From positions 62,001-126,000 of the forward strand of contig NZ_NEGE01000012.1 in assembly GCF_002135355.1 (NCBI RefSeq): a stretch of 64,000 nt of DNA, given 5' to 3'. Below, in pieces: positions 50,362 to 60,192 of the stretch. Numbering within the stretch: position 1 is the stretch's first letter; every line of letters starts with the position of its first letter. The position numbers were made by a program, and so were the translations under genes. The notes below the pieces were generated by a model that was not told the origin of the DNA, searched no databases, and saw nothing but the letters and a program-made list of their open reading frames with translations. The DNA comes from Acinetobacter sp. ANC 4169. GTDB lineage: Bacteria > Pseudomonadota > Gammaproteobacteria > Pseudomonadales > Moraxellaceae.

Positions 50362-52940
50362 GTCAAATTAGCTTAAAAGCCATGTTGGAACTGGTGGACA
50401 AAGCCACTGCCCCACTCAAGGACATTATGGGTTCAAGTGAAAAGACCAGTGATGCTTTACGTGTCCAACGTGAAGAGTTAAAAAAACTGAGCAAATCGCA
50501 GTCGGATATTACGTCATTTCGACGTTTATCCTCTGCATTAAAGGGAACCCGAAAGGATCTTGAAGCAGCACAGCAAACCGTGGCCAGACTTGCCCAAGAA
50601 CATGCCAGTGTGCAAAAGCCTACCCGTTCGATGATCAAGGAGTTTGAAAAGGCCAAACTGAGCGTTAAATCCTTAAAACAAGCGGAACAGGATCAACTTC
50701 GCCAGTTACAAATGCTGCGTAACGGATTAAATCAGGCCGGGATTAGTACCAAGTCACTCAGCAAAGATGAGCGTGATTTAAAGTCACGTATTGATGCATC
50801 AAGCCAAGCCTTACAACGAAAAAAGCAGCAGCTAGATAAACAGGTCGCAAGCCAGAAACGTATGAATGATCTAGTCAAACAGCATAAAAGTACCCAAGAA
50901 ATGATGGGGAAAGTTTCAGATACCGGAGTCAGAGCCGGTGCAGGTGCTGCGGTAGGTGCAGGTGCCTTAGCAGTACCAATTAAAGCTTTTGCTGATGCTG
51001 AAGATGCTGCCACCACCCTCAAAGTCTCCATGATGCAATCGAATGGCCAAGTGGCAAAAGAATTTAACGACATCAATCAACTGGCCAATCAACTCGGCAC
51101 CAAACTCCCGGGTACGACTGCCGGCTTCCAGCTGATGATGGCTAAACTGGTTCAGCAAGGGATCAGTTATAAAGCCATTTTAGGCGGTGTCGGCCAAGCG
51201 TCCGGTTATCTTGCGGTGCAGTTAAAAATGCCTTTTGAAGAGGCAGCCGAATTTGCAGCCAAAATGCAGGATGCGACCAAGACCTCTGAAAAAGACATGT
51301 TGAGCCTGATGGATACGATTCAAAGGTCGTACTATTTAGGGGTCGACTCCACCAATATGCTGCAGGGTTTTTCTAAATTATCTGCCGGGATGAAAACCAT
51401 TAAAGCCGAAGGTTTAAAAGGTGCCCAGGCAATGGCTCCCCTTTTGGTCATGGCAGACCAGGCTGCGATGGCAGGTGAATCGGCAGGTAATGCCTACAGC
51501 AAAATTTTCTCATCGATGATGGACACCAAAGGCATTCAATCCGCCTTAAAGGGTTCAAAACTGTCGATGAATTTTACCAATGGCAAAGGTGAGTTCGGTG
51601 GTCTGGACAACATGTTTAAACAGTTAAGTAAACTTAAAGGCTTATCGACAGAAACCCGTTTGCCGATATTGTCTGATATGTTTGGTAATGATGCAGAAAC
51701 CATTCAAGCCCTGAATCTGTTGATCGATAAAGGTCAAGCCGGTTATAACGAAACCCTAGCAAAAATGAATGCCCAGGCGGATCTGCAAAAACGTGTCAAT
51801 GAGCAGCTCGGTACCTTAAAAAATCTTTGGGATGCCGCTTCAGGAACATTTACCAGTGCAATGACTAACTTCGGTGCTGCAATCGCACCAGAACTCAAAC
51901 AGGTCATGACAGGTCTGACCGATGTTTCAGAAAGCATAGGCAACTGGTCTAAAGCCCATCCTGAACTCTCTAATGCCATCATGAAGACCCTTGCAGTGAT
52001 CGTTATTTTATTAGCAGCATTCAGTGCAATATCACTGGCACTGGTTACCTTACTCGGGCCAATGGCATTGCTTCGTTTGACCTTCGGTGTTTTAGGAGTC
52101 AAAGGCTTCAGCCTGATTAACGTGATCCGGCTGATTGGGGGTGCATTTTTATGGTTGGGTAAAGGGCTATTTATGGTCGGTCGTTTAATGATGACCAATC
52201 CTTTATTCCTGGCCATCGGCTTATTGGCGATTGCGGCTTACATGATTTACCGCAACTGGGGGCCAATCAAGCAATTCTTTATTTCACTCTGGGGCAGTAT
52301 TTCTACAGGTGCATCAACCTTATGGCTCAATCTTAAATCATTTTTTAGTAGTGGTATCGCCAATATCAGTGCAACCATTATCAACTGGTCACCCTTGGGA
52401 TTGTTCTATCGCGTATTTGCATCGGTCATGAGTTACTTCGGCATTCAATTACCGAGCACATTTACAGGCTTTGGCCAGATGCTGATGCAGGGACTGGCCA
52501 ACGGTATTGGGAATAGTGTCGGTGCGGTCATTGCCAAAGCCAAAGCTGCTGCAGCTGCTGTTATTACAAATGTGAAAGGAGCTTTTGGCATCCACTCCCC
52601 TAGCCGGGTTTTTGCTCAACTGGGGGCATACAACATGCAGGGTTTAGCCAATGGGATCTCAAATAATAGTTATCTGGCCAACACTGCTGTGACCACGGCC
52701 AGTAAGGATATGTTGGGCTATTTTGATCCTGGTGCAATTCAATTTGATTCTCGCCCACCGATTGCTTCAAGCAATAACAACTCCGCAACAGCATCAATGC
52801 CCATTCAACAAACTTTCAATATTTATGCCTCACCGGGTATGGATGAAAAAGCTCTGGCTCAAATGGTCGCGATTGAAGTGGCCAAAGCACAACGTCCGCA
52901 GGCATCTGGAAATGTTCGTAGCTACAGTGATTTAGATTAG
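50358..52940 (+). CDS. T: Tail tape measure protein, P2 gpT-like
   Basis: An 860-aa protein (P2 T is 815). N-terminal coiled coil, then the phage tail-tape core (LKVSMMQSNGQVAKEFNDINQLANQLGTKLPGT, IHSPSRVFAQLGAYNMQGLANGIS), with hydrophobic segments about 550-630. It determines tail length. Its ATG overlaps the E' stop. Confidence 0.92.
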   Translation: MSQISLKAMLELVDKATAPLKDIMGSSEKTSDALRVQREELKKLSKSQSDITSFRRLSSALKGTRKDLEAAQQTVARLAQEHASVQKPTRSMIKEFEKAKLSVKSLKQAEQDQLRQLQMLRNGLNQAGISTKSLSKDERDLKSRIDASSQALQRKKQQLDKQVASQKRMNDLVKQHKSTQEMMGKVSDTGVRAGAGAAVGAGALAVPIKAFADAEDAATTLKVSMMQSNGQVAKEFNDINQLANQLGTKLPGTTAGFQLMMAKLVQQGISYKAILGGVGQASGYLAVQLKMPFEEAAEFAAKMQDATKTSEKDMLSLMDTIQRSYYLGVDSTNMLQGFSKLSAGMKTIKAEGLKGAQAMAPLLVMADQAAMAGESAGNAYSKIFSSMMDTKGIQSALKGSKLSMNFTNGKGEFGGLDNMFKQLSKLKGLSTETRLPILSDMFGNDAETIQALNLLIDKGQAGYNETLAKMNAQADLQKRVNEQLGTLKNLWDAASGTFTSAMTNFGAAIAPELKQVMTGLTDVSESIGNWSKAHPELSNAIMKTLAVIVILLAAFSAISLALVTLLGPMALLRLTFGVLGVKGFSLINVIRLIGGAFLWLGKGLFMVGRLMMTNPLFLAIGLLAIAAYMIYRNWGPIKQFFISLWGSISTGASTLWLNLKSFFSSGIANISATIINWSPLGLFYRVFASVMSYFGIQLPSTFTGFGQMLMQGLANGIGNSVGAVIAKAKAAAAAVITNVKGAFGIHSPSRVFAQLGAYNMQGLANGISNNSYLANTAVTTASKDMLGYFDPGAIQFDSRPPIASSNNNSATASMPIQQTFNIYASPGMDEKALAQMVAIEVAKAQRPQASGNVRSYSDLD

Positions 52941-52951
52941 GAAGATAAGCC

Positions 52952-53380
52952 ATGTTGATGAGTTTAGGCCAATTTATTTTTAACACTACTAACGTAGCTT
53001 TTAAGGAAATCCAGCGACAACGTTCGTGGAATTATGCAGACAATGCGGTGGCATTTGGCCGGGCCAAAAAACAGTTTATGGGTTCAGGACAAGATAGCAT
53101 TTCTCTTCCTGGTCTCATCTATGAAGAATATGGTTTCGGTAGCCGTTTTGCCTTGGACGAATTGGCCAGCATGGCCGATACAGGACAAGGCTTCGTGCTG
53201 ATGGATGGTTCAGGATATTTGTATGGGGTCTATGTCATAGACAATATCGATGAGACCAAATCATTTCTAGTGGATAACGGTGTACCACGCAAAGTGGATT
53301 ACACCCTGAAACTTTCCCGTGCCGATGATGATCGTATTGAAAATCAGGCTGCGCCTGAACGCAGGGATGATTCGGTATGA
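52952..53380 (+). CDS. U: Tail assembly protein, P2 gpU-like
   Basis: A 142-aa protein (P2 U is 159). Family pattern MSLGQFIFNTTNVAFKEIQRQRSWNY and GSGYLYGVYVIDNIDETKSFLVDNGVPRKVDYTLKLSRADDD. AGGAAG lies before the ATG. Its stop overlaps the D start by four bases. Confidence 0.9.
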   Translation: MLMSLGQFIFNTTNVAFKEIQRQRSWNYADNAVAFGRAKKQFMGSGQDSISLPGLIYEEYGFGSRFALDELASMADTGQGFVLMDGSGYLYGVYVIDNIDETKSFLVDNGVPRKVDYTLKLSRADDDRIENQAAPERRDDSV

Positions 53381-54363
53381 TTAAAACGCCAGTTTGCATT
53401 ATCACTGCCAACAACAAGCCGTTAAACGCGCTGATTTCAAGCCGAATTATCAGTGTCACCGTGACAGATAACCGCGCCAATGAAGCGGATGAGCTGAGTA
53501 TTGTTTTAGACGATTCTGATGGTGCTTTAGAATTGCCCAGACGTGGGGTAAAGCTAAATTGCAAAATGGGCTTTCTAGGTGAAGATATTCATGATAAAGG
53601 TGATTTTGTTGTCGATGAAACAGAATGGTCAGGTACACCGGATCTCATTACGGTGAAAGCCTCCAGTGCCAATTTTAAAAGTAAAATCAAGGAAGCAAAG
53701 TCGAAGTCTTATCATCGCAAAACATTTGGTGAAATTGCCTCTGAAATTGCCAAGAATCATGAATTAACACTAGTCATGGCCAATGATTTAAAAAGCATAA
53801 ATTTATCCCATGTGGACCAGACCAATGAATCGGATCTGAACCTGTTACAACGCCTGGCCAAACAGAATGGTGCTGAAATGGCGGTGAAAAAAGATCGCTT
53901 ACTTATCTTCAAAGCCGGTTCTGCAAAGAGCGCTTCAGGCAAGGATTTACCTGCCATGATTTTGACTAGGAACGATGGTGATCAATTTCGTTACAGTGAA
54001 CAGGATCGTGAATCTGACCATACCGGTGTATCAGCCAGTTACCAGGACACAGGTAAAGCTAAACGTGAAAAAGCTGTCGCAGGGGAAAAAGGCAAAGTGA
54101 AACATCTGAAGGGAACATTTGCCAATAAAGAAGAAGCTGAACGTGCAAGCAAAGCAAAAATGGCTGAAATTAAGCGGCAAATGGCAAAGTTCAGTATCAC
54201 CACGGCTGATGGCATACCTAAAATTAGTACCGAGTCTCCAATGAAGCTAATGGGTTTTAAAGCGGAAGTGGATAAACTGAAATGGATTGTTGAAAAAGCG
54301 ACTCACAATTATTCAAAAAATGGAGGATTAACGACTCAATTGGATTTAGAGGCAAATATTTAA
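53377..54363 (+). CDS. D: Baseplate hub / late-control-family protein, P2 gpD-like
   Basis: A 328-aa protein (P2 D is 387). Typical blocks: LSIVLDDSDGALELPRRGVKLNCKMGFLG, KSYHRKTFGEIASEIAKNHEL, LNLLQRLAKQNGAEMAVKKDRLL. It forms the tail hub. It ends the structural run. Its stop overlaps a small lipoprotein gene by one base. Confidence 0.92.
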   Translation: MIKTPVCIITANNKPLNALISSRIISVTVTDNRANEADELSIVLDDSDGALELPRRGVKLNCKMGFLGEDIHDKGDFVVDETEWSGTPDLITVKASSANFKSKIKEAKSKSYHRKTFGEIASEIAKNHELTLVMANDLKSINLSHVDQTNESDLNLLQRLAKQNGAEMAVKKDRLLIFKAGSAKSASGKDLPAMILTRNDGDQFRYSEQDRESDHTGVSASYQDTGKAKREKAVAGEKGKVKHLKGTFANKEEAERASKAKMAEIKRQMAKFSITTADGIPKISTESPMKLMGFKAEVDKLKWIVEKATHNYSKNGGLTTQLDLEANI

Positions 54364-54476
54364 TGTATAAACTATTAATTTGCATCTCTATCATGTTCAT
54401 CCTTTCAGGATGTAATGCTCATAATATTAATACCAACGTGCGTGTAAGTGTCTACCTACAATGCGTCCAAGAATAG
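54363..54476 (+). CDS. 37-aa phage lipoprotein
   Basis: MYKLLICISIMFILSGCNAH: a short signal with the lipobox LSGC (Cys 17) and then 20 residues ending in CVQE. It overlaps the D stop by one base, so it is likely translated with D. Possible roles: spanin-type Rz1 (but no Rz partner is seen) or a superinfection-exclusion lipoprotein. Unknown. Confidence 0.6.
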   Translation: MYKLLICISIMFILSGCNAHNINTNVRVSVYLQCVQE

Positions 54477-54491
54477 TTTACTCAGGAATAT

Positions 54492-54520
54492 AAAAAAGCT
54501 CTCAAAATGAGAGCTTTTTT
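54492..54520. terminator. Bidirectional terminator between late operon and SIR2 gene
   Basis: AAAAAAGCTCTC and GAGAGCTTTTTT form a stem with an AAAAT loop. It insulates the late operon from the convergent SIR2 gene. Confidence 0.85.
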
Positions 54521-54537
54521 ATATTTCACTTAAAAAA

Positions 54538-57288
54538 TTATGCAATTTGTATTTTTGAGTTACTATTTATCAGGCTATTAAAATAGCGAGTTGCTTCATC
54601 CTTTAAATTTTCATTAATTGCAGGCCATTCTTTAACTTCATGAAAGAATGTAAAACTAGCAAAAATTAACTCTTTGATATGATGCAGGGCTTCTGAATTT
54701 TTCTCTAATAAAGAATTTGCACAGATCAAAATTCTTTTATTTTCACTATGCTTAGCAATAATTTTTTCCAATTCTTGTCTATCTGAAATATCCAGTTTAT
54801 TATTCTTTAATTTCTTTGCAGTAAATTCATTAATTAGAACAATTCCCTTATCTCCATTTGAAAATTTTTCAATTTTTAGTTTATTCTTTGAAATAAATTC
54901 AAGAACATCTTCATAATTACCTGATAATAAATGCAAGTATATCAGGCTTACGTAGTCTTCGCTTTCAAGATCAATCAAATTATTATATTTTTTCAAATAT
55001 TTTAATGCTTCAATATAATTTGATTTTGATCTTTCAATTGAATACATAGAATATAAAAAATCAGAATCACTTAATCTGCTCTTATTTTTCATTACAAATG
55101 ATTCTAACTTTCGACTAATATCCTTATCTTTAGCCCACGTAAATCTATCGCATATTCTATTAATATATGCAAAACTTTCAGATATTGATAAAGTCTTATC
55201 TAGAACTTCATTTAGTAAATTCATATCGTTTTTCTTAGAAACTATATATTTAGCTAGTTCAAGCATAAATATTAAATTCTTAGATTTAATATCACTATTA
55301 GAATATGAGCTAAAATAATCATCAACCTCTAATTCACTTAAAACCCTCCAATTATTTACATCCTTAATCTCATCTTTAGTATAGACACATATATCATTAA
55401 ACATATGTGCAATTAAACCAACTACCTCTTTAGATTTTTCTTTTGATAGTCTTTTCTTTATATCATCAACTTCTGAAATAAAGTTTTTCACCAACATTAA
55501 GTCCTTCTTATAAAGAACATAATCTCTTTTAATCTTAATAAATTCTGGATTAAATTTATTTATATTACTAATACAATCAATCAGCTTTGTAAGATCACTC
55601 TCATTTCTCTCTAACTTTTCAGTTCTTGTTTTTACAACTCTCTCTAACTTTAATATTTTATTCTTTTTAATTTTCAAAAAGTCAAACTTCAAATTATAAG
55701 CATCATTATCGCTACTTGGATCTAGCTTTAAACTCTCATTTATTAAATTTTCACAATCATCAAAGTTAATTGTTAAATCACCATCATGGTCTTTATGATA
55801 TTTTAAAAACATTTGAATTATAGCATTTTTTATACCTGGACTATAATCAACTTTTTGATTGACTTCACATAAATATGAAACCTTATCTTTAATATCAGTT
55901 AAAAACATTAGTTTCCACAAATAGTACTTCATATTAAACTCATCATTCTCAATAAGTTCATCAATCATTTTAAAAGCTTTATCTTTATTATTTTGAATTT
56001 TATAAATTCTTACTTTAAGCTTATGATAGTTTTCAACCAACTCTTCATCTGTTTCATCTTTTATTTTTTCATTTACTAAAGATAATGCACCATTCGAATC
56101 ATTCTTCTTAATCAATGCTTCTATTGATAGTAATGTTCTGAGTTGATCAGATGATAAATTTTGTGTATTATTTTCATTAAGTTGGCGAATTAGATCTGAT
56201 ATATCTTGATTATTTTTAGCTGTAGAAATTTCTTCAATAAAATCAGATATCCATGGGTTTTTTATTGAAGCTTCATTATAATCTTTAACGAATTTCTTAA
56301 TACAACTTTCTCTTTTATTTTCAGAAAGATTATCAATCAGGTTTGGCTTAACATTTGCAACACTACAAAACTCTGTGAACAACTCATCAAAACCATCTAT
56401 TTGAACGCAGTATACTTTATCTTTCCATAATATCTTTCTAACCTCATGACTAATTTCATCTTCTGCCCTAAAACACCAATATAAACCATTTTTCAAATAG
56501 TCCTCTTGCTGAAGTAGGTAATTTAAGACATCTAAAATCGATCTATCTTGACCAGAGTAACCAACAACAATTAATCCATTATCCTTCGTAAACTCAATAA
56601 ACTTCTGTTTGATGTTTTGTTCAAGGGATTCAGTTTCCTTTATAGTATTTTTGATGTCATCGAAAAGGTAGTCACCATGCAACTTAATGATCTTTGGTCT
56701 TTTAGCAACTACTGAAATACTACTTACTGCTGAATCATGAGCACAGAGAATTGGTCGAGTATTTGAAAATTGATAAAATGCCTCATTAATTAGATCATCA
56801 AAATTTGTAGTAAAAATTGTATTAAAATAATTATTATTTATTAAAGTAATTAAAAATAAATATCCTATCGATGGTAAATGATTATCGACCAAATCCTCTA
56901 CGAAACGACGACGCTGTACAGGTAAATCAAATTTTCTTTCAAAAAGAGATGAATACTCATTTTGTGGGTTGTACCAAACACCATGCTTTTTAATTAAATA
57001 GTCAATTGCTCGCTCTTTAGCAAATTCTTCACGCTCTACTAAACTATATTTATCTAAATCATCATAATAGTCCAAACCATCTTTCTCATATGTTTCCCTC
57101 CGCCATTCATTTACAAGATTTCCACCAGTTTTTATACCTGATGCAACTGATGCCCCAGCACCTAAAAAAATACTATAATTAGGATGTGACGGTGCTATTT
57201 TACCGACATAATCAACCAGATCCTTTACTTTTCGTACTTTGTTCTGTAGCTCACCCTCAATAAGATCTTTGAATTTTATAGTTGGCAT
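54538..57288 (-). CDS. SIR2-domain protein, probable anti-phage defence gene
   Basis: About 916 aa. N-terminal SIR2-like NAD-binding domain: FLGAGASVASGIKTGGNL (GAGxS), the catalytic-site blocks TIFTTNFDDLINEAF (TxN and D) and IIKLHGDYL (HG), VVGYSGQDRSI. The rest, from about residue 330, is alpha-helical and repeat-like (TPR/HEAT-style). Such SIR2-helical proteins (as in DSR1/DSR2 and other defence SIR2s) deplete NAD after phage sensing. It is very AT-rich and lies in the gene-D-downstream hotspot, on the minus strand, separate from phage genes. The ATG at 57288 (GAGAA upstream) or at 57300 may be the start. Confidence 0.88.
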   Translation of the reverse strand: MPTIKFKDLIEGELQNKVRKVKDLVDYVGKIAPSHPNYSIFLGAGASVASGIKTGGNLVNEWRRETYEKDGLDYYDDLDKYSLVEREEFAKERAIDYLIKKHGVWYNPQNEYSSLFERKFDLPVQRRRFVEDLVDNHLPSIGYLFLITLINNNYFNTIFTTNFDDLINEAFYQFSNTRPILCAHDSAVSSISVVAKRPKIIKLHGDYLFDDIKNTIKETESLEQNIKQKFIEFTKDNGLIVVGYSGQDRSILDVLNYLLQQEDYLKNGLYWCFRAEDEISHEVRKILWKDKVYCVQIDGFDELFTEFCSVANVKPNLIDNLSENKRESCIKKFVKDYNEASIKNPWISDFIEEISTAKNNQDISDLIRQLNENNTQNLSSDQLRTLLSIEALIKKNDSNGALSLVNEKIKDETDEELVENYHKLKVRIYKIQNNKDKAFKMIDELIENDEFNMKYYLWKLMFLTDIKDKVSYLCEVNQKVDYSPGIKNAIIQMFLKYHKDHDGDLTINFDDCENLINESLKLDPSSDNDAYNLKFDFLKIKKNKILKLERVVKTRTEKLERNESDLTKLIDCISNINKFNPEFIKIKRDYVLYKKDLMLVKNFISEVDDIKKRLSKEKSKEVVGLIAHMFNDICVYTKDEIKDVNNWRVLSELEVDDYFSSYSNSDIKSKNLIFMLELAKYIVSKKNDMNLLNEVLDKTLSISESFAYINRICDRFTWAKDKDISRKLESFVMKNKSRLSDSDFLYSMYSIERSKSNYIEALKYLKKYNNLIDLESEDYVSLIYLHLLSGNYEDVLEFISKNKLKIEKFSNGDKGIVLINEFTAKKLKNNKLDISDRQELEKIIAKHSENKRILICANSLLEKNSEALHHIKELIFASFTFFHEVKEWPAINENLKDEATRYFNSLINSNSKIQIA

Positions 57289-57440
57289 GATTTTTCTCAT
57301 AAAAATTATTAATTTAAATATATTATAAGAACACCATAAAAATGCAACTTAACAATGTTGATGATTCGACTAAAGAAATATGTGGACACATAATAGAAAA
57401 GCCCTCCATAGGAGAGCTCTGAACATACTTAATTTTGATA

Positions 57441-58427
57441 TTACGGTGATGGTGTAGAACTACCCTTCGCTTTCACCATCTCAGCACTTGCTTTAATCAA
57501 CTCTGTACCTGCTGTGAGCTGATCTTTCATCAAATCCCCAATTTTATCATTTTGTGTGTGATCCAGCTCTTTACCAAAGTACTTCAATGCCAACTCTTTA
57601 ATTAACTCATGCTTATCTTCATCTTTTAAGGATCGAACATGAATTGGAAATGCATTAATTTCTACATGTGTCTGATATGCTTGTTCTTTTAATTTTTTAG
57701 CATGGGAAGATCTTCTTAAAAATAGTGTACATAAAGTTATTCCCACCGCTAATATCAATACTTTTATTGATATAAAAATAATCCAATCTATTGGTTTAAA
57801 ATTAGCAAAAAATAAAATAGAAAATATAGTAAAAAATACACTTAAACCAAATACTGAAGTAAAGTACAAATTATTTAATCTATATTCATCATTGTATTTA
57901 TTATATAAATCTAAATATATTTGATCTGTCTCCCTCATTTCCAGTGCCAAACGTACAGATTCCAGATCTTTTATCTTTTCTTCAACCTCTTTAATTTTTG
58001 GATCTAAGTCATATTTCATGATCCTATTTGTATTATTCAGTGCAATTAAAGAGACTTTTATCGTAGCAAATGTAGATATAAAAAAATCAATAGAATCATT
58101 TAGTTTAGCTAAAGCGTAAGGTGATTGAGCATCTATATTAAGTACACTAACTTTCAAAGCATGTAATGCATTTATTAAGATTATACTCAGATCTTCATTA
58201 GCAAATAACTCAGCATTATCATTAACTAATTCAAAATATTCTGGAAACTTAGAAAAAGAAAATGCCATAACAATTTTAAAGTTATTTTCATTTACTAAAT
58301 TTTTTATTTGCGGATCATTAATGTCTTGAATTGATTGTAGATAACTTTCAAGACCAGATTTTATTACACGAAATAAGTCATTAATTTGTTCTAGATATTT
58401 ACTCTGATCCATTTGATTTTGATCCAT
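57441..58427 (-). CDS. Phage-borne membrane protein with coiled coil
   Basis: A 328-aa protein. N-terminal helical region, a coiled coil about 140-185, two adjacent membrane helices (about 192-212 and 218-240, joined by a short hydrophilic loop), and a helical cytoplasmic C-terminus. No family recognised. It is transcribed in the same direction as the SIR2 gene with about 140 bp between, so it could be a partner or a separate exclusion gene. The start could be 58427 or the in-frame ATG at 58412. Confidence 0.65.
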   Translation of the reverse strand: MDQNQMDQSKYLEQINDLFRVIKSGLESYLQSIQDINDPQIKNLVNENNFKIVMAFSFSKFPEYFELVNDNAELFANEDLSIILINALHALKVSVLNIDAQSPYALAKLNDSIDFFISTFATIKVSLIALNNTNRIMKYDLDPKIKEVEEKIKDLESVRLALEMRETDQIYLDLYNKYNDEYRLNNLYFTSVFGLSVFFTIFSILFFANFKPIDWIIFISIKVLILAVGITLCTLFLRRSSHAKKLKEQAYQTHVEINAFPIHVRSLKDEDKHELIKELALKYFGKELDHTQNDKIGDLMKDQLTAGTELIKASAEMVKAKGSSTPSP

Positions 58428-58626
58428 TCAAAATCTCCAGTTTTTTCGATGTCCGCCCCTATGCATCGACTCAAAATGACCCGATCCATTAGCTCACAAT
58501 GAGCCAAAGCATTGTATCAAAAAGACCTTTTCTTCTATATATAAATAGAATAAAGAATAGAGTTATAAAAGAATGATAGAAAACAAAAACAGTTGACTTA
58601 AAAAATATTTAAATTATATTGTCCAT

Positions 58627-58866
58627 ATCACAGCAAAATCTGTGATCAGGCGTAGGAACCTGTTTTATTATCAAAGAGCGCAAAACAAAGTCGCTTATGC
58701 GGCATTTTTTTTGTCTACTGTTTAGCAGTCGTTATGGCAGGCTAGGCAGGGCAGCTTCGTGCTGGCCGTTACTCTTTGAGCGGTATTCCTACACCCTGTT
58801 TAGTCTGTCACCATCCCGTAGGAAGGATGTTGATGGGTTTTAAAACTTATCAAAGAGAAAACGACC
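58627..58866 (+). ncRNA. Structured leader or non-coding RNA ahead of early genes
   Basis: A 240-bp GC-richer block in AT-rich DNA. Elements in order: hairpin ATCACAG-CAAAAT-CTGTGAT (58627-58646); direct repeat TTATCAAAGAG (58668-58678); terminator GTCGC-TTAT-GCGGC then T8; a UUCG-loop stem GGGCAGC-TTCGT-GCTGGCC; CCATC...GATGG; second copy of TTATCAAAGAG (58847-58857) ten bases before the ATG. The order early terminator, stems, small gene recalls the P4 immunity-leader arrangement. Function unknown. Confidence 0.55.
58690..58712 (+). terminator. Early terminator or attenuator in the structured leader
   Basis: GTCGC and GCGGC (two G-T pairs) enclose TTAT and are followed by A and eight T. It lies about 150 bp before the first early gene. 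Confidence 0.65.
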
Positions 58867-59010
58867 ATGAACACTCAAAACAAAAGTGTGCATCAAGCAC
58901 CTGTATGCCTCGACACTCTCTGTCTACAACGCTTACAAGCATCTAACTTTGCTCAACCCCAAATTCATAAACAAATTTTAAATTTCATTCGCCTACGTTT
59001 CACACGTTAA
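58867..59010 (+). CDS. 47-aa phage protein of unknown function
   Basis: MNTQNKSVHQAPVCLDTLCL and a basic C-terminus IRLRFTR. No family known. It is the first gene after the structured leader and lies 10 bp before the next gene. Confidence 0.5.
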   Translation: MNTQNKSVHQAPVCLDTLCLQRLQASNFAQPQIHKQILNFIRLRFTR

Positions 59011-59020
59011 GGGGAATCGC

Positions 59021-59197
59021 ATGTCTAAAATTTATATCAACACTGAACTCGGTACAGAAAAACGCTGTACTTGTTGTGGCGACTACTACCCTCTCGACAC
59101 AGACTTTTTTTATAAAAATGGTACCTGGCGTGGTAAAGCACAGTGGACTGCACACTGCAAAGCCTGCTTTATTGAAACGTACCGGGGAGATAAATAA
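59021..59197 (+). CDS. Small zinc-finger phage protein
   Basis: A 58-aa protein with CTCCGDYYPLDTDFFYK and HCKAC: a four-Cys zinc-ribbon (CxxC...CxxC). GGGGAA lies before its ATG, and its stop overlaps the start of the next gene (TAATG). A DNA- or RNA-binding function is likely. Confidence 0.7.
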   Translation: MSKIYINTELGTEKRCTCCGDYYPLDTDFFYKNGTWRGKAQWTAHCKACFIETYRGDK

Positions 59198-59871
59198 TGA
59201 AAAATATTCTCCTCACAAACCAAGAATATCCCCTCATTGCATCGCCTCAACTCGCTAAAGAGTTAGGAACTGCAGCAGCAACATTCCTGCAAAAATTGCA
59301 TTTTTTATTAAGTGAAAATAGAAAATTTAAACAGAAGAAAAACCTAACAACTTATCTAAACCGTAAATGGTGGTTTCATACCTTTGAAGAATGGCAAACA
59401 ACCCTTGGCATGTTTAGTGTTTCAACTATTAAACGTGCTGTGGCTAAGCTAAAAGAACTTGGTTTAATTGAAATCAATAAGCTTTCGAAAATTAAATCTA
59501 TCCGTGTGAATTACTACACCATTAACTATCAAAAGCTTAAAGAACTGTTTGGTATAACTACATCCCAAAGCAAACCATCATCTGTACCTAAATCGAGTCC
59601 TGAAAAAATTGTGGGGACTGATGCCCCAACTCAAGCAGAAGCAACGGTAGAAAATCTGGCAACGATACCAAGTGAACACCGTGCTTTGTACCGACAGCTT
59701 CGCCAGTACAAACTGGACATTTCTTATGATGATCCATGGCTCTTCTTTTGGGAGAAAAAAGCCCGATCCGTGATTGCCTATGCAGCTTCAGCTCCAAACC
59801 GGTTCAATATCAATAAATGGCAATGGCATACACCAGAACAAATATTGCCTGAAGAACTTTTGAGGACTTAA
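59197..59871 (+). CDS. Phage winged-helix replication-type protein
   Basis: A 224-aa protein. The N-terminal half is a winged helix (WFHTFEEWQTTLGMFSVSTIKRAVAKLKELGLIEINKLSKIKSIRVNYYTI), as in phage replication and DnaD/RepA-like proteins. The C-terminus has no clear motif. It lies in the early cluster. Likely binds DNA; exact role unknown. Confidence 0.65.
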   Translation: MKNILLTNQEYPLIASPQLAKELGTAAATFLQKLHFLLSENRKFKQKKNLTTYLNRKWWFHTFEEWQTTLGMFSVSTIKRAVAKLKELGLIEINKLSKIKSIRVNYYTINYQKLKELFGITTSQSKPSSVPKSSPEKIVGTDAPTQAEATVENLATIPSEHRALYRQLRQYKLDISYDDPWLFFWEKKARSVIAYAASAPNRFNINKWQWHTPEQILPEELLRT

Positions 59872-59874
59872 AAA

Positions 59875-60183
59875 ATGGGAATTGAAAAACACATTATTCG
59901 AGTTCAAGAACCACATTCTAAAAAGCGTAAGTTCTTTATCAGCTCGAAGCATTTATACCGTTTGCTACAAACAGATATTTCCTATAAAACCTTTGTAGAA
60001 ACCAATATTGTCTGGTCACGACTACGTGAAAACATTGACTATCATTTCAATGAACAGCATGACACCTATAATCTTTCAATCTGTGCTGTACAGGTAATTT
60101 TGATTTTAGAAAACACAGAAAAAAGCTGGCAATTCTTCAATGAACTGACTGACCTGATAAATAACGGTTTTAACCGTTCCTAG
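59875..60183 (+). CDS. 102-aa phage protein of unknown function
   Basis: A basic N-terminus (IRVQEPHSKKRKFFISSKH) followed by a helical region. No family recognised. It lies 3 bp after the winged-helix gene and is clearly in the same operon. Confidence 0.6.
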   Translation: MGIEKHIIRVQEPHSKKRKFFISSKHLYRLLQTDISYKTFVETNIVWSRLRENIDYHFNEQHDTYNLSICAVQVILILENTEKSWQFFNELTDLINNGFNRS

Positions 60184-60192
60184 GGGAATATT

